Source of the DNA: JANQMX01 sp965247175
GTDB taxonomy: Bacteria; Pseudomonadota; Alphaproteobacteria; Kiloniellales; DSM-21159
Direction: 5' to 3'
DNA length: 64,000 nt
NCBI GenBank assembly: GCA_965247175.1
Contig: OZ252006.1
Location: forward strand, 1,612,001 to 1,676,000
The position numbers were made by a program, and so were the translations under genes. Every line of letters begins with the position of its first letter. Within the stretch, counting starts at the first letter, position 1. Positions 1 to 8,655 of the stretch are shown piece after piece. The notes under the pieces were generated by a model, which did not search any database, had not been told where the DNA came from, and was given only the letters and a program-made list of their open reading frames with translations.

Positions 1-1
1 C

Positions 2-877
2 CGTCTAAACTGGGAGAAAGACGGTCGCGATTGGCCGAACCGGGAGGCGAGCTGCTTTGTCGAGGCCGACGGCCTGCGCTGGCATGTCCAGGTCTTGGGT
101 CAGGGCCCCACCCTCCTACTGCTGCACGGCACGGGGGCGACAACGCATTCTTGGCGCGATTTGGCACCGCGTCTGGCAAAGAGCTTCACCATCGTGGCGC
201 CCGATCTCCCCGGCCATGGCTTCACCGAAGCGGGACAGCGTGAGCAGCTGACTCTTCCTGGCATGGCAGCCGCCGTGGCGGCTCTCACCGCTGTGCTGGA
301 CCACACCCCGGTGCTCGCCGCAGGGCACTCGGCAGGCGCTGCCGTCCTTGCGCGCATGTGCCTTGACGACATGATCGCGCCCAAAGGCCAGATCAGCATG
401 AACGGCGCCCTGTTGCCGCTCAATGGTCTGCCGAGCCATATCTTTTCGCCGATTGCCAAGGTCCTTGCCGCAACACCTTTTCTGCAGCGCCTTTTCGCTC
501 GGCGGCTGAGCGACCCGAAGGTTGTGACGCGTTTGCTGCGCGACACCGGCTCCCGATTGGATGAGCGAGGTTTTGCTCTCTATCAGCTCGTCGCGGCGAG
601 CCCGGGTCATGCCGCAGCCGCCCTCGGCATGATGGCAGGTTGGGATCTCGCTTCGCTGAAGGTGGATCTCCCGAAGCTGACGGTCCCTCTTCTGCTGCTC
701 AACGGCGCCAACGATCGAACGATCTCGCCCTTTCAGGCGCTCCAGGTTCGCGATCTGGTTCCCAACTGCGAGATCGTTTCACTGCGCGGCCTGGGACATC
801 TGGCGCATGAAGAGCGGCCTGACGAAGTCGCCGACGTCATTGAGGACTTTGCACGCCGCACGAACGCTCTCGCTTAG
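2..877 (+). CDS. bchO: BchO-family alpha/beta hydrolase (5' end outside window)
   Basis: Alpha/beta-hydrolase-fold protein of the magnesium-chelatase-associated BchO family, whose exact reaction is not settled. The frame is open from base 2, so the start lies before the window; the visible part is 291 codons. An N-terminal stretch reading NWEKDGRDWPNRE followed by LRWHVQVLGQGP and LLLLHGTGATTHSWR is characteristic of BchO. The nucleophile-elbow region reads AGHSAGA, and a late conserved His lies in LGHLAHEERP. The family usually sits after bchI and bchD, which would be just outside the left edge. A TTG at position 95 gives a shorter reading, but conservation continues upstream of it. Confidence 0.9.
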   Translation, partial: RLNWEKDGRDWPNREASCFVEADGLRWHVQVLGQGPTLLLLHGTGATTHSWRDLAPRLAKSFTIVAPDLPGHGFTEAGQREQLTLPGMAAAVAALTAVLDHTPVLAAGHSAGAAVLARMCLDDMIAPKGQISMNGALLPLNGLPSHIFSPIAKVLAATPFLQRLFARRLSDPKVVTRLLRDTGSRLDERGFALYQLVAASPGHAAAALGMMAGWDLASLKVDLPKLTVPLLLLNGANDRTISPFQALQVRDLVPNCEIVSLRGLGHLAHEERPDEVADVIEDFARRTNALA

Positions 878-927
878 CCATCCAAGCACCATAGGCTGAT
901 TCAAGCCACGGCAAGCGGAAGGGTTGC

Positions 928-945
928 TGACAAATCAAATTGTCA
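928..945. promoter_or_regulatory. 18-bp inverted repeat upstream of crtI (TGACAA-N6-TTGTCA)
   Basis: Perfect inverted repeat, TGACAA then six bases then TTGTCA. The half-sites resemble those of PpsR but point the opposite way (ACA outside-in rather than TGT-N12-ACA). It lies 8 bp before a canonical PpsR palindrome. A site of the same design occurs before bchG at 37237-37254. What protein binds it is unknown. Confidence 0.5.
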
Positions 946-953
946 TGCTAAAC

Positions 954-971
954 TGTCTACTAATGTTGACA
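954..971. promoter_or_regulatory. PpsR/CrtJ operator upstream of crtI
   Basis: Exact TGT-N12-ACA palindrome, the known recognition pattern of the PpsR/CrtJ repressor. It overlaps the sequence TTGACA at 966-971, which could be a -35 box; no convincing -10 follows. It also overlaps the ATG at 963, which makes that start codon questionable. Confidence 0.65.
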
Positions 972-2522
972 GTTGCGCGAACAGGAACGCCTGACAGACA
1001 GGATCGAGGAAGCCGGCCCATCGGCTTGCCGCCCAAGGCCGCGCCTCATGCTGTGGTGATCGGCAGCGGCTTCGGCGGACTCGCCGCAGCGGTGCGATTG
1101 GGTGCGCGCGGATACCGGGTAACCGTGCTGGAGAAGCTGGAGGCGCCGGGTGGACGGGCCAGCGTTCATCGCGAGGCCGGTTTCACCTTCGACTTCGGGC
1201 CGACCATCATCACCGCGCCCTTCCTGCTTGAAGAGCTATGGACGCTTTGCGGCAAACGCTTCGAAGACGACATCGACCTGCGTTCGCTCGAGCCCTTCTA
1301 TCGCATGCATTTTCACGATGGCGATGTTTTCGAGTACAGCGGCGAACCGGACCGCATGCGCGAGGAGATTGCGCGCTTCAATCCGGACGACATCGTTGGT
1401 TTCGAAAATTTCTTGCAGGCCAGCGAGCGCAACTACCGCATCGGCTTCGAGCAACTTGGCCACATTCCATTTTCGAGCTGGAAGGACATGGCCCGGGTCA
1501 TCCCGATGCTGATGCGCATGGGCGCCTACCGCACGGTTCACAGCAGCGTTGCGAAGTACATCAAGGACCCGCGGCTACGCATGGTCTTCAGCTTCCACTC
1601 CCTGCTGATCGGCGGCAACCCCTTCTCCGTCACCTCGATCTACACCTTGATCGCCTTCCTCGAGCGGCACTACGGCGTGCACTTCCCGATGGGCGGCACC
1701 AACCGCCTCGTCGCCGGCTTGGCCAATCTGATCGAAGGGCAAGGCAATTCAATCCGCTGCAATGCAGAGGTCTCCCGCATCGAGGTCGAGAACGGCCGCG
1801 CAACCGGCGTCCACTTGGCGAGCGGCGAATCGATCCCGGCCGACATCGTGGTCTCGAACGCCGATGCGGCCTGGACCTACCGCCATCTGCTGCCGAGCAA
1901 CACGCGCCGGCGTTGGACCGATCGGCGTCTCGAACGCACCCGCTACTCCATGAGCCTCTTCGTGTGGTACTTCGGCGTGAAGCGCCGCTACGAAGACGTG
2001 CGGCACCACACCATCCTGCTCGGACCGCGCTACAAGGAACTGCTGGCCGATATTTTCGGGCGCCACAAACTGGCCCAGGACTTCAGCCTTTACCTCCACC
2101 GCCCGACCGCAACCGACCCATCGCTGGCGCCTGAGGGCTGCGATACCTTCTATGCGCTCTCTCCGGTGCCTCACCTCGATAGCGAGGTGGACTGGGAACA
2201 GACGGCCGAGCCTTACCGCCGTGCCATCTCCCAGTATCTCAGCGACACCATCTTGCCGGGTCTGGAGGACGAACTGGTTGTCTCGCGCCTGACCACGCCA
2301 CTGACCTTCCGCAACCGCTTGCTGTCCTACAAGGGGGCCGCCTTCGGCCCCGAGCCCTTGATGACCCAAAGCGCCTGGTTCCGGCCGCACAACAAGAGCG
2401 AAGACATCGAGCGCCTCTACATCGTCGGCGCCGGCACCCATCCCGGTGCCGGCATCCCCGGCGTCCTCACCTCAGCCCGCATTCTCGATACGGTGGTCCC
2501 CGATGTGGCAGCCCTCGCCTGA
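963..2522 (+). CDS. crtI: Phytoene desaturase CrtI
   Basis: FAD-dependent phytoene desaturase that introduces double bonds into phytoene to give neurosporene or lycopene, at the membrane. The FAD-binding Rossmann motif VVIGSGFGGLAAA lies near residue 32, followed by LEKLEAPGGRAS and a C-terminal GAGTHPGAGIPGV motif typical of the CrtI family. About 519 residues, normal for CrtI. The start is uncertain: ATG at 963 lies inside a PpsR palindrome and lacks a ribosome site, whereas an AGGAAG at 1007-1012 would serve a later non-ATG start (ATC 1020 or TTG 1026) close to the conserved domain. The 3' end overlaps crtB by 20 bp, so the two are translationally coupled. Confidence 0.93.
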   Translation: MLTVARTGTPDRQDRGSRPIGLPPKAAPHAVVIGSGFGGLAAAVRLGARGYRVTVLEKLEAPGGRASVHREAGFTFDFGPTIITAPFLLEELWTLCGKRFEDDIDLRSLEPFYRMHFHDGDVFEYSGEPDRMREEIARFNPDDIVGFENFLQASERNYRIGFEQLGHIPFSSWKDMARVIPMLMRMGAYRTVHSSVAKYIKDPRLRMVFSFHSLLIGGNPFSVTSIYTLIAFLERHYGVHFPMGGTNRLVAGLANLIEGQGNSIRCNAEVSRIEVENGRATGVHLASGESIPADIVVSNADAAWTYRHLLPSNTRRRWTDRRLERTRYSMSLFVWYFGVKRRYEDVRHHTILLGPRYKELLADIFGRHKLAQDFSLYLHRPTATDPSLAPEGCDTFYALSPVPHLDSEVDWEQTAEPYRRAISQYLSDTILPGLEDELVVSRLTTPLTFRNRLLSYKGAAFGPEPLMTQSAWFRPHNKSEDIERLYIVGAGTHPGAGIPGVLTSARILDTVVPDVAALA

Positions 2523-3573
2523 ACGAGAGCAACAGTACCTGGATGATGCAGCAGCCTGCCGCAGCCTGCTGCAGGGTGGCTCAAAGACCTTCTTTGCAGC
2601 CTCGCTTCTGTTGCCGAAGGACCTTCGAGACGCGGCGACGGTGCTGTACGGATTTTGTCGGCAGGCCGACGACGCAATCGACCTTGATGACGGAAAGGCT
2701 GCCGCGCTGGAAGGCTTGCGGGAGCGCTTGGACCGCATCTATGGCGGCGTTCCGCTGAACACGCCGGTTGACCGGGCCTTGTCCTATGTCGTGGCGAGCT
2801 ATCGCATGCCGCGCACTCTGCCTGACGCTCTGCTCGAAGGCATGGCCTGGGATACGGAGGGACGCCAATACCACGATCTCTCCGGGCTGCTGGACTACGC
2901 CACGCGGGTTGCCGGCACCGTCGGCGCCATGATGGCCGTCCTGATGGGTGCGCGCAGCTTCGAAGCGGTCTCGCGGGCCTGCGACCTCGGGGTCGCCATG
3001 CAGCTTTCCAACATCGCACGCGACGTCGGTGAGGACGCCCGCGCCGGGCGGCTCTACCTGCCGCGCGACTGGATGCTGGCGGTCGGCCTGGACCCGGACG
3101 CTTGGCTGCGTGAGCCCGTCTGGAGCGAAGAGCTGGCGCAGGTCGTCCAGCGCCTGTTGTCCTTAGCAGATGGGCTCTATGCGCGCGCCGAGAGCGGTAT
3201 CGCAGGCCTCGACCTGGGCTATCGGCCGGCCATCTTCGCAGCCCGACACCTCTACGCGGAAATCGGCGAGGAAGTCGCGAGACGCAATTGCGACTCCATT
3301 TCGCAAAGAGCGGTGGTTTCGTCCGGACGTAAGGCGCAGCTGCTTTGTCGCGCCCTGATGGACTCTCTGGTTCGGCGGCCGTCAGCGTCCGTCCAGCCGC
3401 TCGAAGAAACGCGCTACTTGGTCCACGCCGTCAGCGACATGCAGATGGCCGTGCCCGCCGTCGCATCCCTCGATCCGGACATGCCGCCCTGGTGGCAGCT
3501 CGGCCAGCGTGTGGAACGCATGATCGTCATCCTCGGGGAAGTCGACCAACGACGGCAGATGGGGCGGTCCTAA
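2503..3573 (+). CDS. crtB: Phytoene synthase CrtB
   Basis: Condenses two geranylgeranyl diphosphates into phytoene, the first committed step of carotenoid synthesis. The two Asp-rich Mg-diphosphate sites are visible: RQADDAID near residue 58 and NIARDVGEDA near residue 170. The QGGSKTFFAAS motif near the N terminus is typical of squalene/phytoene synthases. 356 aa, normal size. ATG 2503 is chosen because it precedes MWQPSPEREQ and the conserved domain; an upstream in-frame ATG at 2446 lies deeper inside crtI. Overlaps the end of crtI by 20 bp. Confidence 0.94.
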   Translation: MWQPSPEREQQYLDDAAACRSLLQGGSKTFFAASLLLPKDLRDAATVLYGFCRQADDAIDLDDGKAAALEGLRERLDRIYGGVPLNTPVDRALSYVVASYRMPRTLPDALLEGMAWDTEGRQYHDLSGLLDYATRVAGTVGAMMAVLMGARSFEAVSRACDLGVAMQLSNIARDVGEDARAGRLYLPRDWMLAVGLDPDAWLREPVWSEELAQVVQRLLSLADGLYARAESGIAGLDLGYRPAIFAARHLYAEIGEEVARRNCDSISQRAVVSSGRKAQLLCRALMDSLVRRPSASVQPLEETRYLVHAVSDMQMAVPAVASLDPDMPPWWQLGQRVERMIVILGEVDQRRQMGRS

Positions 3574-3588
3574 CAAGGGAGGTTAGCA

Positions 3589-3915
3589 ATGCACATCGCC
3601 GGAGTTATCTTCGCGGCTATCGGTCTCGGCTTTCTCTTCTATGCCATGCGCGCCCGGGCGCGCGAGCAGGGTCAGGCATTCGCCCGGCGCGACAGCGAGG
3701 TCTCAGCCTCGCTTGCGACGCTGAACGAAGTCATGCCGGGCATCGTGAACTTCGGACTTGTGGTGGCCGGAGCGCAGATCTGCTTCCTCTATTTCGCAAT
3801 GGGCGTGGGCGACCGCTTTTCGCTCATCGATCTCGGCGGCTTTCTCTTTCTGCTCGCTTGCTACGGCGCCAGCGTCACGATGCAGGCTCGCCTGCGCAGA
3901 CCGCAGGCGTCGTAA
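3589..3915 (+). CDS. Small membrane protein of unknown function
   Basis: 108 aa, no family recognised. A strong ribosome site (GGGAGG at 3580-3585) precedes the ATG by 3 bases plus spacer, and it starts 15 bp after crtB, so it is probably in the crtIB operon. An N-terminal hydrophobic segment (IAGVIFAAIGLGFLFYAM) is followed by a basic stretch, then two more hydrophobic segments near residues 52-70 and 80-95, giving about three membrane spans. Its place in the carotenoid block suggests a photosynthesis-linked role, but that is inference only. Confidence 0.7.
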   Translation: MHIAGVIFAAIGLGFLFYAMRARAREQGQAFARRDSEVSASLATLNEVMPGIVNFGLVVAGAQICFLYFAMGVGDRFSLIDLGGFLFLLACYGASVTMQARLRRPQAS

Positions 3916-3948
3916 TTCACCCCCTCCGGTTCTGCCCATCCGGGCGCC

Positions 3949-4086
3949 ATGAGTCTGGACCTTCTAGTGGCGCTGGAAGGCGCTCTCATCGTCGCCTTGC
4001 TGCTTGGCTGGGTCGGGCGTGAGCTATGGGTCTTACGCCGACTGCGCCGAGAGCGGGAGCATCGCGCTGAGAAACCCGGCGACTAG
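3949..4086 (+). CDS. 45-aa single-span membrane peptide
   Basis: Very short reading frame beginning MSLDLLVALEGALIVALLLG and ending in a very basic tail (RRLRREREHRAEKPGD). One membrane helix spans about residues 5-28, then a positively charged cytoplasmic-type tail. It starts 34 bp after the 108-aa gene and its stop overlaps the stop of crtC (opposite strand) by 4 bp. No strong ribosome site is seen. The clear hydrophobic/basic layout suggests a real small membrane protein, but coding status is not proved. Confidence 0.45.
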   Translation: MSLDLLVALEGALIVALLLGWVGRELWVLRRLRREREHRAEKPGD

Positions 4087-5027
4087 CGCAGGGCGCGGGG
4101 ATTGCGCCAGGGGATCAGCAGACGGACCCAGTTCTGGCTGAAGCGGTCGAGTGACAAGCTTTCGTGGACGCCGTGGGCGCGCTCGCCGAGCAGTTCGGTT
4201 TCGATGACGGAGCGCGAATAGAAAGGCGCGTCCTCCAGCGTCTCGACCACCCGCGCCGACTTTCCGGCATCGACCCGGGTCGGACGCTCCATGCGCCAGA
4301 AGGTGCGCGCCAGTCGCTGCGGTGGCGGCGGCTCGAAACGTTCGACCGCACCATCGGGCCGGCAGAGAAAGCCGAGCGGCTCGGTCACGCCGTTGCGGTG
4401 GGTCGCTTCGTAAAGAATGGCGGTGCGTCCGCCCGCCAGGCTGGCGCGCGACCAGTTCCAGAAAGAGAAGCTGTCCTCCAGTGGACGCTCCCCCTCGTTG
4501 CTGTCCAGGTAGCCGACGCCGGACCAGGAAAGCGCCGGCCTTTCCATCTCCACCTCGATGCGCGCGCAAGGTGCGATCGGCCGCCAGCTCTGCCGGCCCT
4601 CGCCATCCAGGTCCACCTTGAAGTCCGTCAGGCTCTCCGGGATGACACGCACCTTGCCGCGGACCGGTCTCGGCAGCGGCACGGCGATCTCTGCGACATC
4701 GATCTCCAGCGCCTCGCCGGTCCAGCGGACCGAGCTCGGGCCTATGCCCAGTTGATGGCGTTCTTGCGAGAGGGCGTTGCGCCCGCGTTCGGTGAAGGCC
4801 CAGCGCTGCGCGGACCTGCCATAGAGCGCAACATTCAGCGCACAGTGCCGATAGGGGCTCGCATCACCTCTCTGCCGGTTCCAGGCATAGTATGATGAGA
4901 AGACGCTGCCGATGAAGGCGATAATGGTGATGCCGTGGCGGCCGTCGTCGCTCAGCCCATCCAGGTACCACCAGATGTAGCCGTTGTCCGGGACCTTGCC
5001 GTCGAATCGAGGTTCGCCAGCAGGCAT
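4083..5027 (-). CDS. crtC: Hydroxyneurosporene synthase CrtC (carotenoid 1,2-hydratase)
   Basis: Adds water across the terminal C-1,2 double bond of neurosporene or lycopene to give 1-hydroxy carotenoids of the spheroidene/spirilloxanthin pathways. Recognised by NGYIWWYLDGLSDDG near the N terminus, FIGSVFSSYY, and the run ALNVALYG, all typical of CrtC; 314 aa. ATG at 5027 overlaps crtD by 76 bp; a later start near residue 11 would shorten that overlap. CrtD-CrtC form one minus-strand operon, facing away from crtE, as in other purple bacteria. Confidence 0.9.
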   Translation of the reverse strand: MPAGEPRFDGKVPDNGYIWWYLDGLSDDGRHGITIIAFIGSVFSSYYAWNRQRGDASPYRHCALNVALYGRSAQRWAFTERGRNALSQERHQLGIGPSSVRWTGEALEIDVAEIAVPLPRPVRGKVRVIPESLTDFKVDLDGEGRQSWRPIAPCARIEVEMERPALSWSGVGYLDSNEGERPLEDSFSFWNWSRASLAGGRTAILYEATHRNGVTEPLGFLCRPDGAVERFEPPPPQRLARTFWRMERPTRVDAGKSARVVETLEDAPFYSRSVIETELLGERAHGVHESLSLDRFSQNWVRLLIPWRNPRALR

Positions 5028-6496
5028 TCCACTGCCAGCCGGCCCGAGGTCGCGGCCATCGGCACGCCCGGGCCCGGATGCACGCTGCCCCCCGCCAGGT
5101 AGAGCCCGCTCACCCGGCTTGTCGAGGCCGGGCGGTTGAAGGTCGCCATCCAGCCGTGCGCCGCCTGGCCGTAGAGCGCCCCGCCCGTCGCCGGAAAGAG
5201 CCGTTCGAAATCCGCCGGCGTCGTCAGCTGCGTCGTCTCGGGGCGGCGGCGCACCGTCAAGCCGCAGCGCGCCAGGAGAGAGAAGCTTCGCTCTTCGCAT
5301 TCGGCAATCTCCTGTGAGTCCATAGGTGCCTGGTCGCCACAAGCGGGCGCATTGACCAGGCAGAGCAGGCGTTCGGGACCAATCGCGGCCGTATCGTTGT
5401 CATCGTCGCGGTCCTGAGCGCAGACATAGACGGTCCCGTTGCGCGGCAGACGGCTGCGCTCGAAGATGTCGCGAAACTCAGAGGCGTAGTCCTGGCCGAA
5501 GAAGACGTTGTGGCGGACCAGCGGAAACCCTTCCGTCTCGGCGAGAAGGGTCCAGGTCATGGCGGAAAGCGATCGCCGCGTCGGCAGCGCGCGCGGCGCG
5601 GCATCGCGCACCGCTTCTCCCATCCGTCCATCGCTCAAGGCGGCAACGTCGCCGTTCATGATGATGTAGTCCGCATCGAGGCGCTCGCCCGAGGACAAAA
5701 GCACCGCTTTCGCCGCACCCTGCTCCAGCAGGATCTCGCGGACCTCCTCGCCGAATCGGAACTGAGCGCCCAGTCTCTCGGCGTATGCGGCCAAGGCTTC
5801 GGCAAGGCGATGCATGCCGCCTTCCACGACCCAGACGCCGTCCCGCTCCACGTGGGCGATGACCATCAAAGGTGCGGGAGCCTGAAAGGGCGAAGAGCCG
5901 CTATAGGTGGCGTAGCGGCCGAAGAGCTGTCGCAGGCGCGGATCGTGGAAGTGGCGGCCAAGCACGTCCCAGAGACTGCGGTAGCGGGCGATACGGCCCA
6001 GGCTCCACATCTCACGCAGTCCGAGGCGCCGCGCCAAGCCATGCGGGCTGGGCAAGGACGAGCGCAGCAGTGGGCCTTCGAGTGCGTCGAAGACACGGCG
6101 CGACTCGCGGCAGAAATCGCCATAGCGCGCCGCCTCCGCCGGCCCGGCCAAGGCAGTGATCTCCGCCATCGTCCGCTCCATGTCGGCGAAGAGATCCATG
6201 CGCTGATCTTCGCTCCAGGCGTGACGCGCCAGGTTCTCGATGGGCTTCAAGGTGACGAGGGACTCCAGAGACGTCCCTGCGAGATCGCAGATCTCGTCGA
6301 ACACGCGGCGCAGGGTGAAGACGGTGGGGCCTGCATCGATTGCGCGCCCACCGACAACAACCTCGCGCATCTTGCCGCCCGGCCGCGCGGCCCGCTCGAC
6401 CACCGTGACATCGAGGCCGCGCGCCGCAAGCAAAAGCGCGGAGACCAATCCGGCAACACCAGCGCCGATCACGGCTACGCGGGGCGGCGGCCTCAC
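4952..6496 (-). CDS. crtD: Hydroxyneurosporene/methoxyneurosporene desaturase CrtD
   Basis: FAD-dependent desaturase of the CrtI family that introduces the C-3,4 double bond in 1-hydroxy carotenoids. The Rossmann motif VAVIGAGVAGLVSA begins about residue 6, followed by ERAARPGGKM, and the C terminus has LYLAGGSVHPGPGVPMA. The start is taken as GTG at 6496 because GGGAGG lies 6 bases upstream; the open frame extends further to 6628, but that part includes the regulatory repeats and looks non-coding. 514 aa. Divergent from crtE. Confidence 0.92.
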   Translation of the reverse strand: MRPPPRVAVIGAGVAGLVSALLLAARGLDVTVVERAARPGGKMREVVVGGRAIDAGPTVFTLRRVFDEICDLAGTSLESLVTLKPIENLARHAWSEDQRMDLFADMERTMAEITALAGPAEAARYGDFCRESRRVFDALEGPLLRSSLPSPHGLARRLGLREMWSLGRIARYRSLWDVLGRHFHDPRLRQLFGRYATYSGSSPFQAPAPLMVIAHVERDGVWVVEGGMHRLAEALAAYAERLGAQFRFGEEVREILLEQGAAKAVLLSSGERLDADYIIMNGDVAALSDGRMGEAVRDAAPRALPTRRSLSAMTWTLLAETEGFPLVRHNVFFGQDYASEFRDIFERSRLPRNGTVYVCAQDRDDDNDTAAIGPERLLCLVNAPACGDQAPMDSQEIAECEERSFSLLARCGLTVRRRPETTQLTTPADFERLFPATGGALYGQAAHGWMATFNRPASTSRVSGLYLAGGSVHPGPGVPMAATSGRLAVECLLANLDSTARSRTTATSGGTWMG

Positions 6497-6528
6497 GAAC
6501 GACCTCCCAAGATTGTCGTTGACTTGAG

Positions 6529-6572
6529 CGTCAGCATAATATGACAATTCTAACTGACAATAATAAATGACA
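6529..6572. promoter_or_regulatory. crtD-crtE divergent control region with TGACA repeats
   Basis: Three copies of TGACA start at 6542, 6555 and 6568, exactly 13 bp apart. The first, with GTCA at 6530-6533, forms a near-perfect PpsR palindrome (CGT-N12-ACA, one mismatch) at 6529-6546. The region is AT-rich compared with its surroundings and separates divergent crtD and crtE. Likely PpsR control of both genes; the direct-repeat spacing is unusual. Confidence 0.55.
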
Positions 6573-6613
6573 CTCGGGCGGCTTGATACTTCCAAAGGAA
6601 GAGGGAGCTCGCC

Positions 6614-7483
6614 ATGGACGCGAAACACCGCATTGAGGAGGCGCTTGAGGCCGCGCTGGCTGCAGGACGCAGCGAAGACACACCGCCACGCTTGGCAGCC
6701 GCCCTTCGGTATGCCGTGTTTCCGGGCGGCGCGCGCGTTCGGCCGCGGCTGTGCCTAGCGGTCGCTTCGGCCTGTGGTGCCGACGACACCAAGATCGTCG
6801 ATGCGGCCGCCTGCGCCATCGAGTTCCTGCACTGCGCTTCTCTCGTGCACGACGACCTGCCCTGTTTCGACGATGCCGATATCCGGCGCGGCAAGGCCGC
6901 TCTGCACCGAGCCTATGACGAGCGGCTGGCCGTCTTGGCCGGCGATGCCTTGATCGTCTTGGCGTTCGAAACGCTTGCCCGCGTCGCGCTGCGCTCGCCG
7001 GAGCGTAGCATTCGCCTGATGCAGACCGTCGGCGCGTCCGTCGGCATGCCGCACGGCATCGTCGCCGGCCAGGCATGGGAGTGCGAATCCGAGATCGATC
7101 TCTCCCGCTATCATCAGCAGAAGACGGGCGCGCTTTTCGCGGGCGCAACCCTTGTTGGCGCGGCAGCGGCGGGCGGCGAGCCCGAGGCCTGGCGCCCGCT
7201 GGGCGAGCGCTTGGGCGAGGCCTATCAGGTGGCGGACGATATTCGCGACGTCGCCAGCGATCCGGAAGAGCTGGGCAAGCCGGTCGGGCAGGACGTTGCA
7301 CTCAACCGGCCGAGCGCAGCACGCGAGCTCGGCCTGGCCGGCGCCGTCGGCTACTTGCAGGATCTTGTCGACAGCGCCGTCGACGCCATCCCGCCCTGCC
7401 CCGGCTCAGACGCCCTTCGCCAACTCATCCTGGCCGAAACGCACCGCTTCCTTCCTGACGAGCTCTGGCAGCAAGCAGCCTAA
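6614..7483 (+). CDS. crtE: Geranylgeranyl diphosphate synthase CrtE
   Basis: Trans-prenyltransferase making geranylgeranyl diphosphate for both carotenoids and the bacteriochlorophyll tail. First Asp-rich motif HDDLPCFDD near residue 80, GKAALHRAYDERLAVLAGDAL after it, second Asp-rich motif QVADDIRD near residue 210. GGARVRPRL near the N terminus is also typical. 289 aa. ATG 6614 has GGGAG at 6603-6607 upstream. crtF starts 4 bp after its stop. Confidence 0.95.
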   Translation: MDAKHRIEEALEAALAAGRSEDTPPRLAAALRYAVFPGGARVRPRLCLAVASACGADDTKIVDAAACAIEFLHCASLVHDDLPCFDDADIRRGKAALHRAYDERLAVLAGDALIVLAFETLARVALRSPERSIRLMQTVGASVGMPHGIVAGQAWECESEIDLSRYHQQKTGALFAGATLVGAAAAGGEPEAWRPLGERLGEAYQVADDIRDVASDPEELGKPVGQDVALNRPSAARELGLAGAVGYLQDLVDSAVDAIPPCPGSDALRQLILAETHRFLPDELWQQAA

Positions 7484-7487
7484 AGCC

Positions 7488-8651
7488 ATGCTCTCCAGCG
7501 CGGCCGAACCGGCGCCGCATGGCAGGGCGTCGACACAGAGAACGACGTGGCGCGACCGGCTCTACGCGTTGCGCGATCGCCTGCTGACCAGCCCGGACTT
7601 CCGCCGGCGCGTCACCGCCATTCCGGTCATCCGTCACTTCGCTCAGAAGAACGCACGAGACGCCTTCGATCTCTGCGCCGGCTTCGTCTATTCCCAGGTG
7701 CTCTATGCCTGCATCGAGCTCGAGCTGTTCGAGATCCTGGCCGAAGAGCCTCTTGCAGCAGATGCCTTAGCGCATCGCTTGTCACTTCCCCCGGACGCTA
7801 CGGAGCGTCTGCTGTCCGCCGCCGTTTCACTTCGCCTGCTCTCGCTGCGCTCGGGCAATCGCTATGGGCTCGGCATGCTGGGCGCGGCCCTGATCGACAA
7901 TCCCGGCGTCGCCGCCATGGTGCGCCACCACGCACTGCTCTATCGCGACATGACCGATCCGGTCGCACTGCTGCGCGCCAAGCGTGGCGATGCAGAGCTT
8001 GCCCAGTTCTGGCGCTACGTCGGAAGCGATAGTCCCGCCGAGCTCAGCGCGGCTGAGGTCTCCGACTATTCAGCGCTCATGGCAGCGTCTCAGATCCCGC
8101 TCGCCGAAGACGTCCTGGCGGCCTATCCCATCCGTCAACACCGCCGAATGCTGGATGTCGGCGGCGGCGACGGAGGCTTCGCCGCGCGCGCGGCCATGAA
8201 AGCACCCGACCTTCAGATCACCCTGTTCGACCTTCCAGCCGTGGCAGCCCGTGCTGAAACACGTTTCAGGAAAGCCGGCCTGAACGGGCGTTTGCATGCC
8301 GAGGGCGGCGACTTCCTCACCGAGTCGCTCCCGCACGGCAACGATCTCGCGACTCTCATTCGTGTCCTCTTCGATCATGAAGACAGTGGCGCGCGGCGAA
8401 TCCTGAGACAGGTTCGCGAGTCGCTGACTGAAGACGGAACGCTGCTGATCGCCGAGCCGATGAGCGGCACCCGCGGCGCCGAACCGATAGGCGATGCCTA
8501 TTTCGGCTTTTTCCTCTGGGCCATGGGCCGCGGACGCCCGCGCAGCTTCCCGCATCACAAGCAGCTTCTCAATGAAGCGGGCTTCTCGCATGTCCGCGAA
8601 GTGCCGACCCGGCAGCCCTTGCTGGTGCGCCTGATCGCAGCCCGCCCGTGA
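7488..8651 (+). CDS. crtF: Hydroxyneurosporene O-methyltransferase CrtF
   Basis: SAM-dependent methyltransferase that methylates the 1-hydroxyl of demethylspheroidene or related carotenoids. An N-terminal helical dimerisation domain (FDLCAGFVYSQVLYACIELELFEIL) precedes the SAM-binding motif MLDVGGGDGGFAARA about residue 222 and a C-terminal EPMSGTRGAEPIGDAY segment. 387 aa, normal for CrtF. Start ATG 7488 lies 4 bp after crtE, giving a crtEF operon. Confidence 0.93.
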   Translation: MLSSAAEPAPHGRASTQRTTWRDRLYALRDRLLTSPDFRRRVTAIPVIRHFAQKNARDAFDLCAGFVYSQVLYACIELELFEILAEEPLAADALAHRLSLPPDATERLLSAAVSLRLLSLRSGNRYGLGMLGAALIDNPGVAAMVRHHALLYRDMTDPVALLRAKRGDAELAQFWRYVGSDSPAELSAAEVSDYSALMAASQIPLAEDVLAAYPIRQHRRMLDVGGGDGGFAARAAMKAPDLQITLFDLPAVAARAETRFRKAGLNGRLHAEGGDFLTESLPHGNDLATLIRVLFDHEDSGARRILRQVRESLTEDGTLLIAEPMSGTRGAEPIGDAYFGFFLWAMGRGRPRSFPHHKQLLNEAGFSHVREVPTRQPLLVRLIAARP

Positions 8652-8655
8652 CATC

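Noticed and set aside
6497..6628. N-terminal extension of crtD up to 6628
   Set aside because: The stretch overlaps the operator repeats, lacks conserved residues, and a clear ribosome site precedes GTG 6496.
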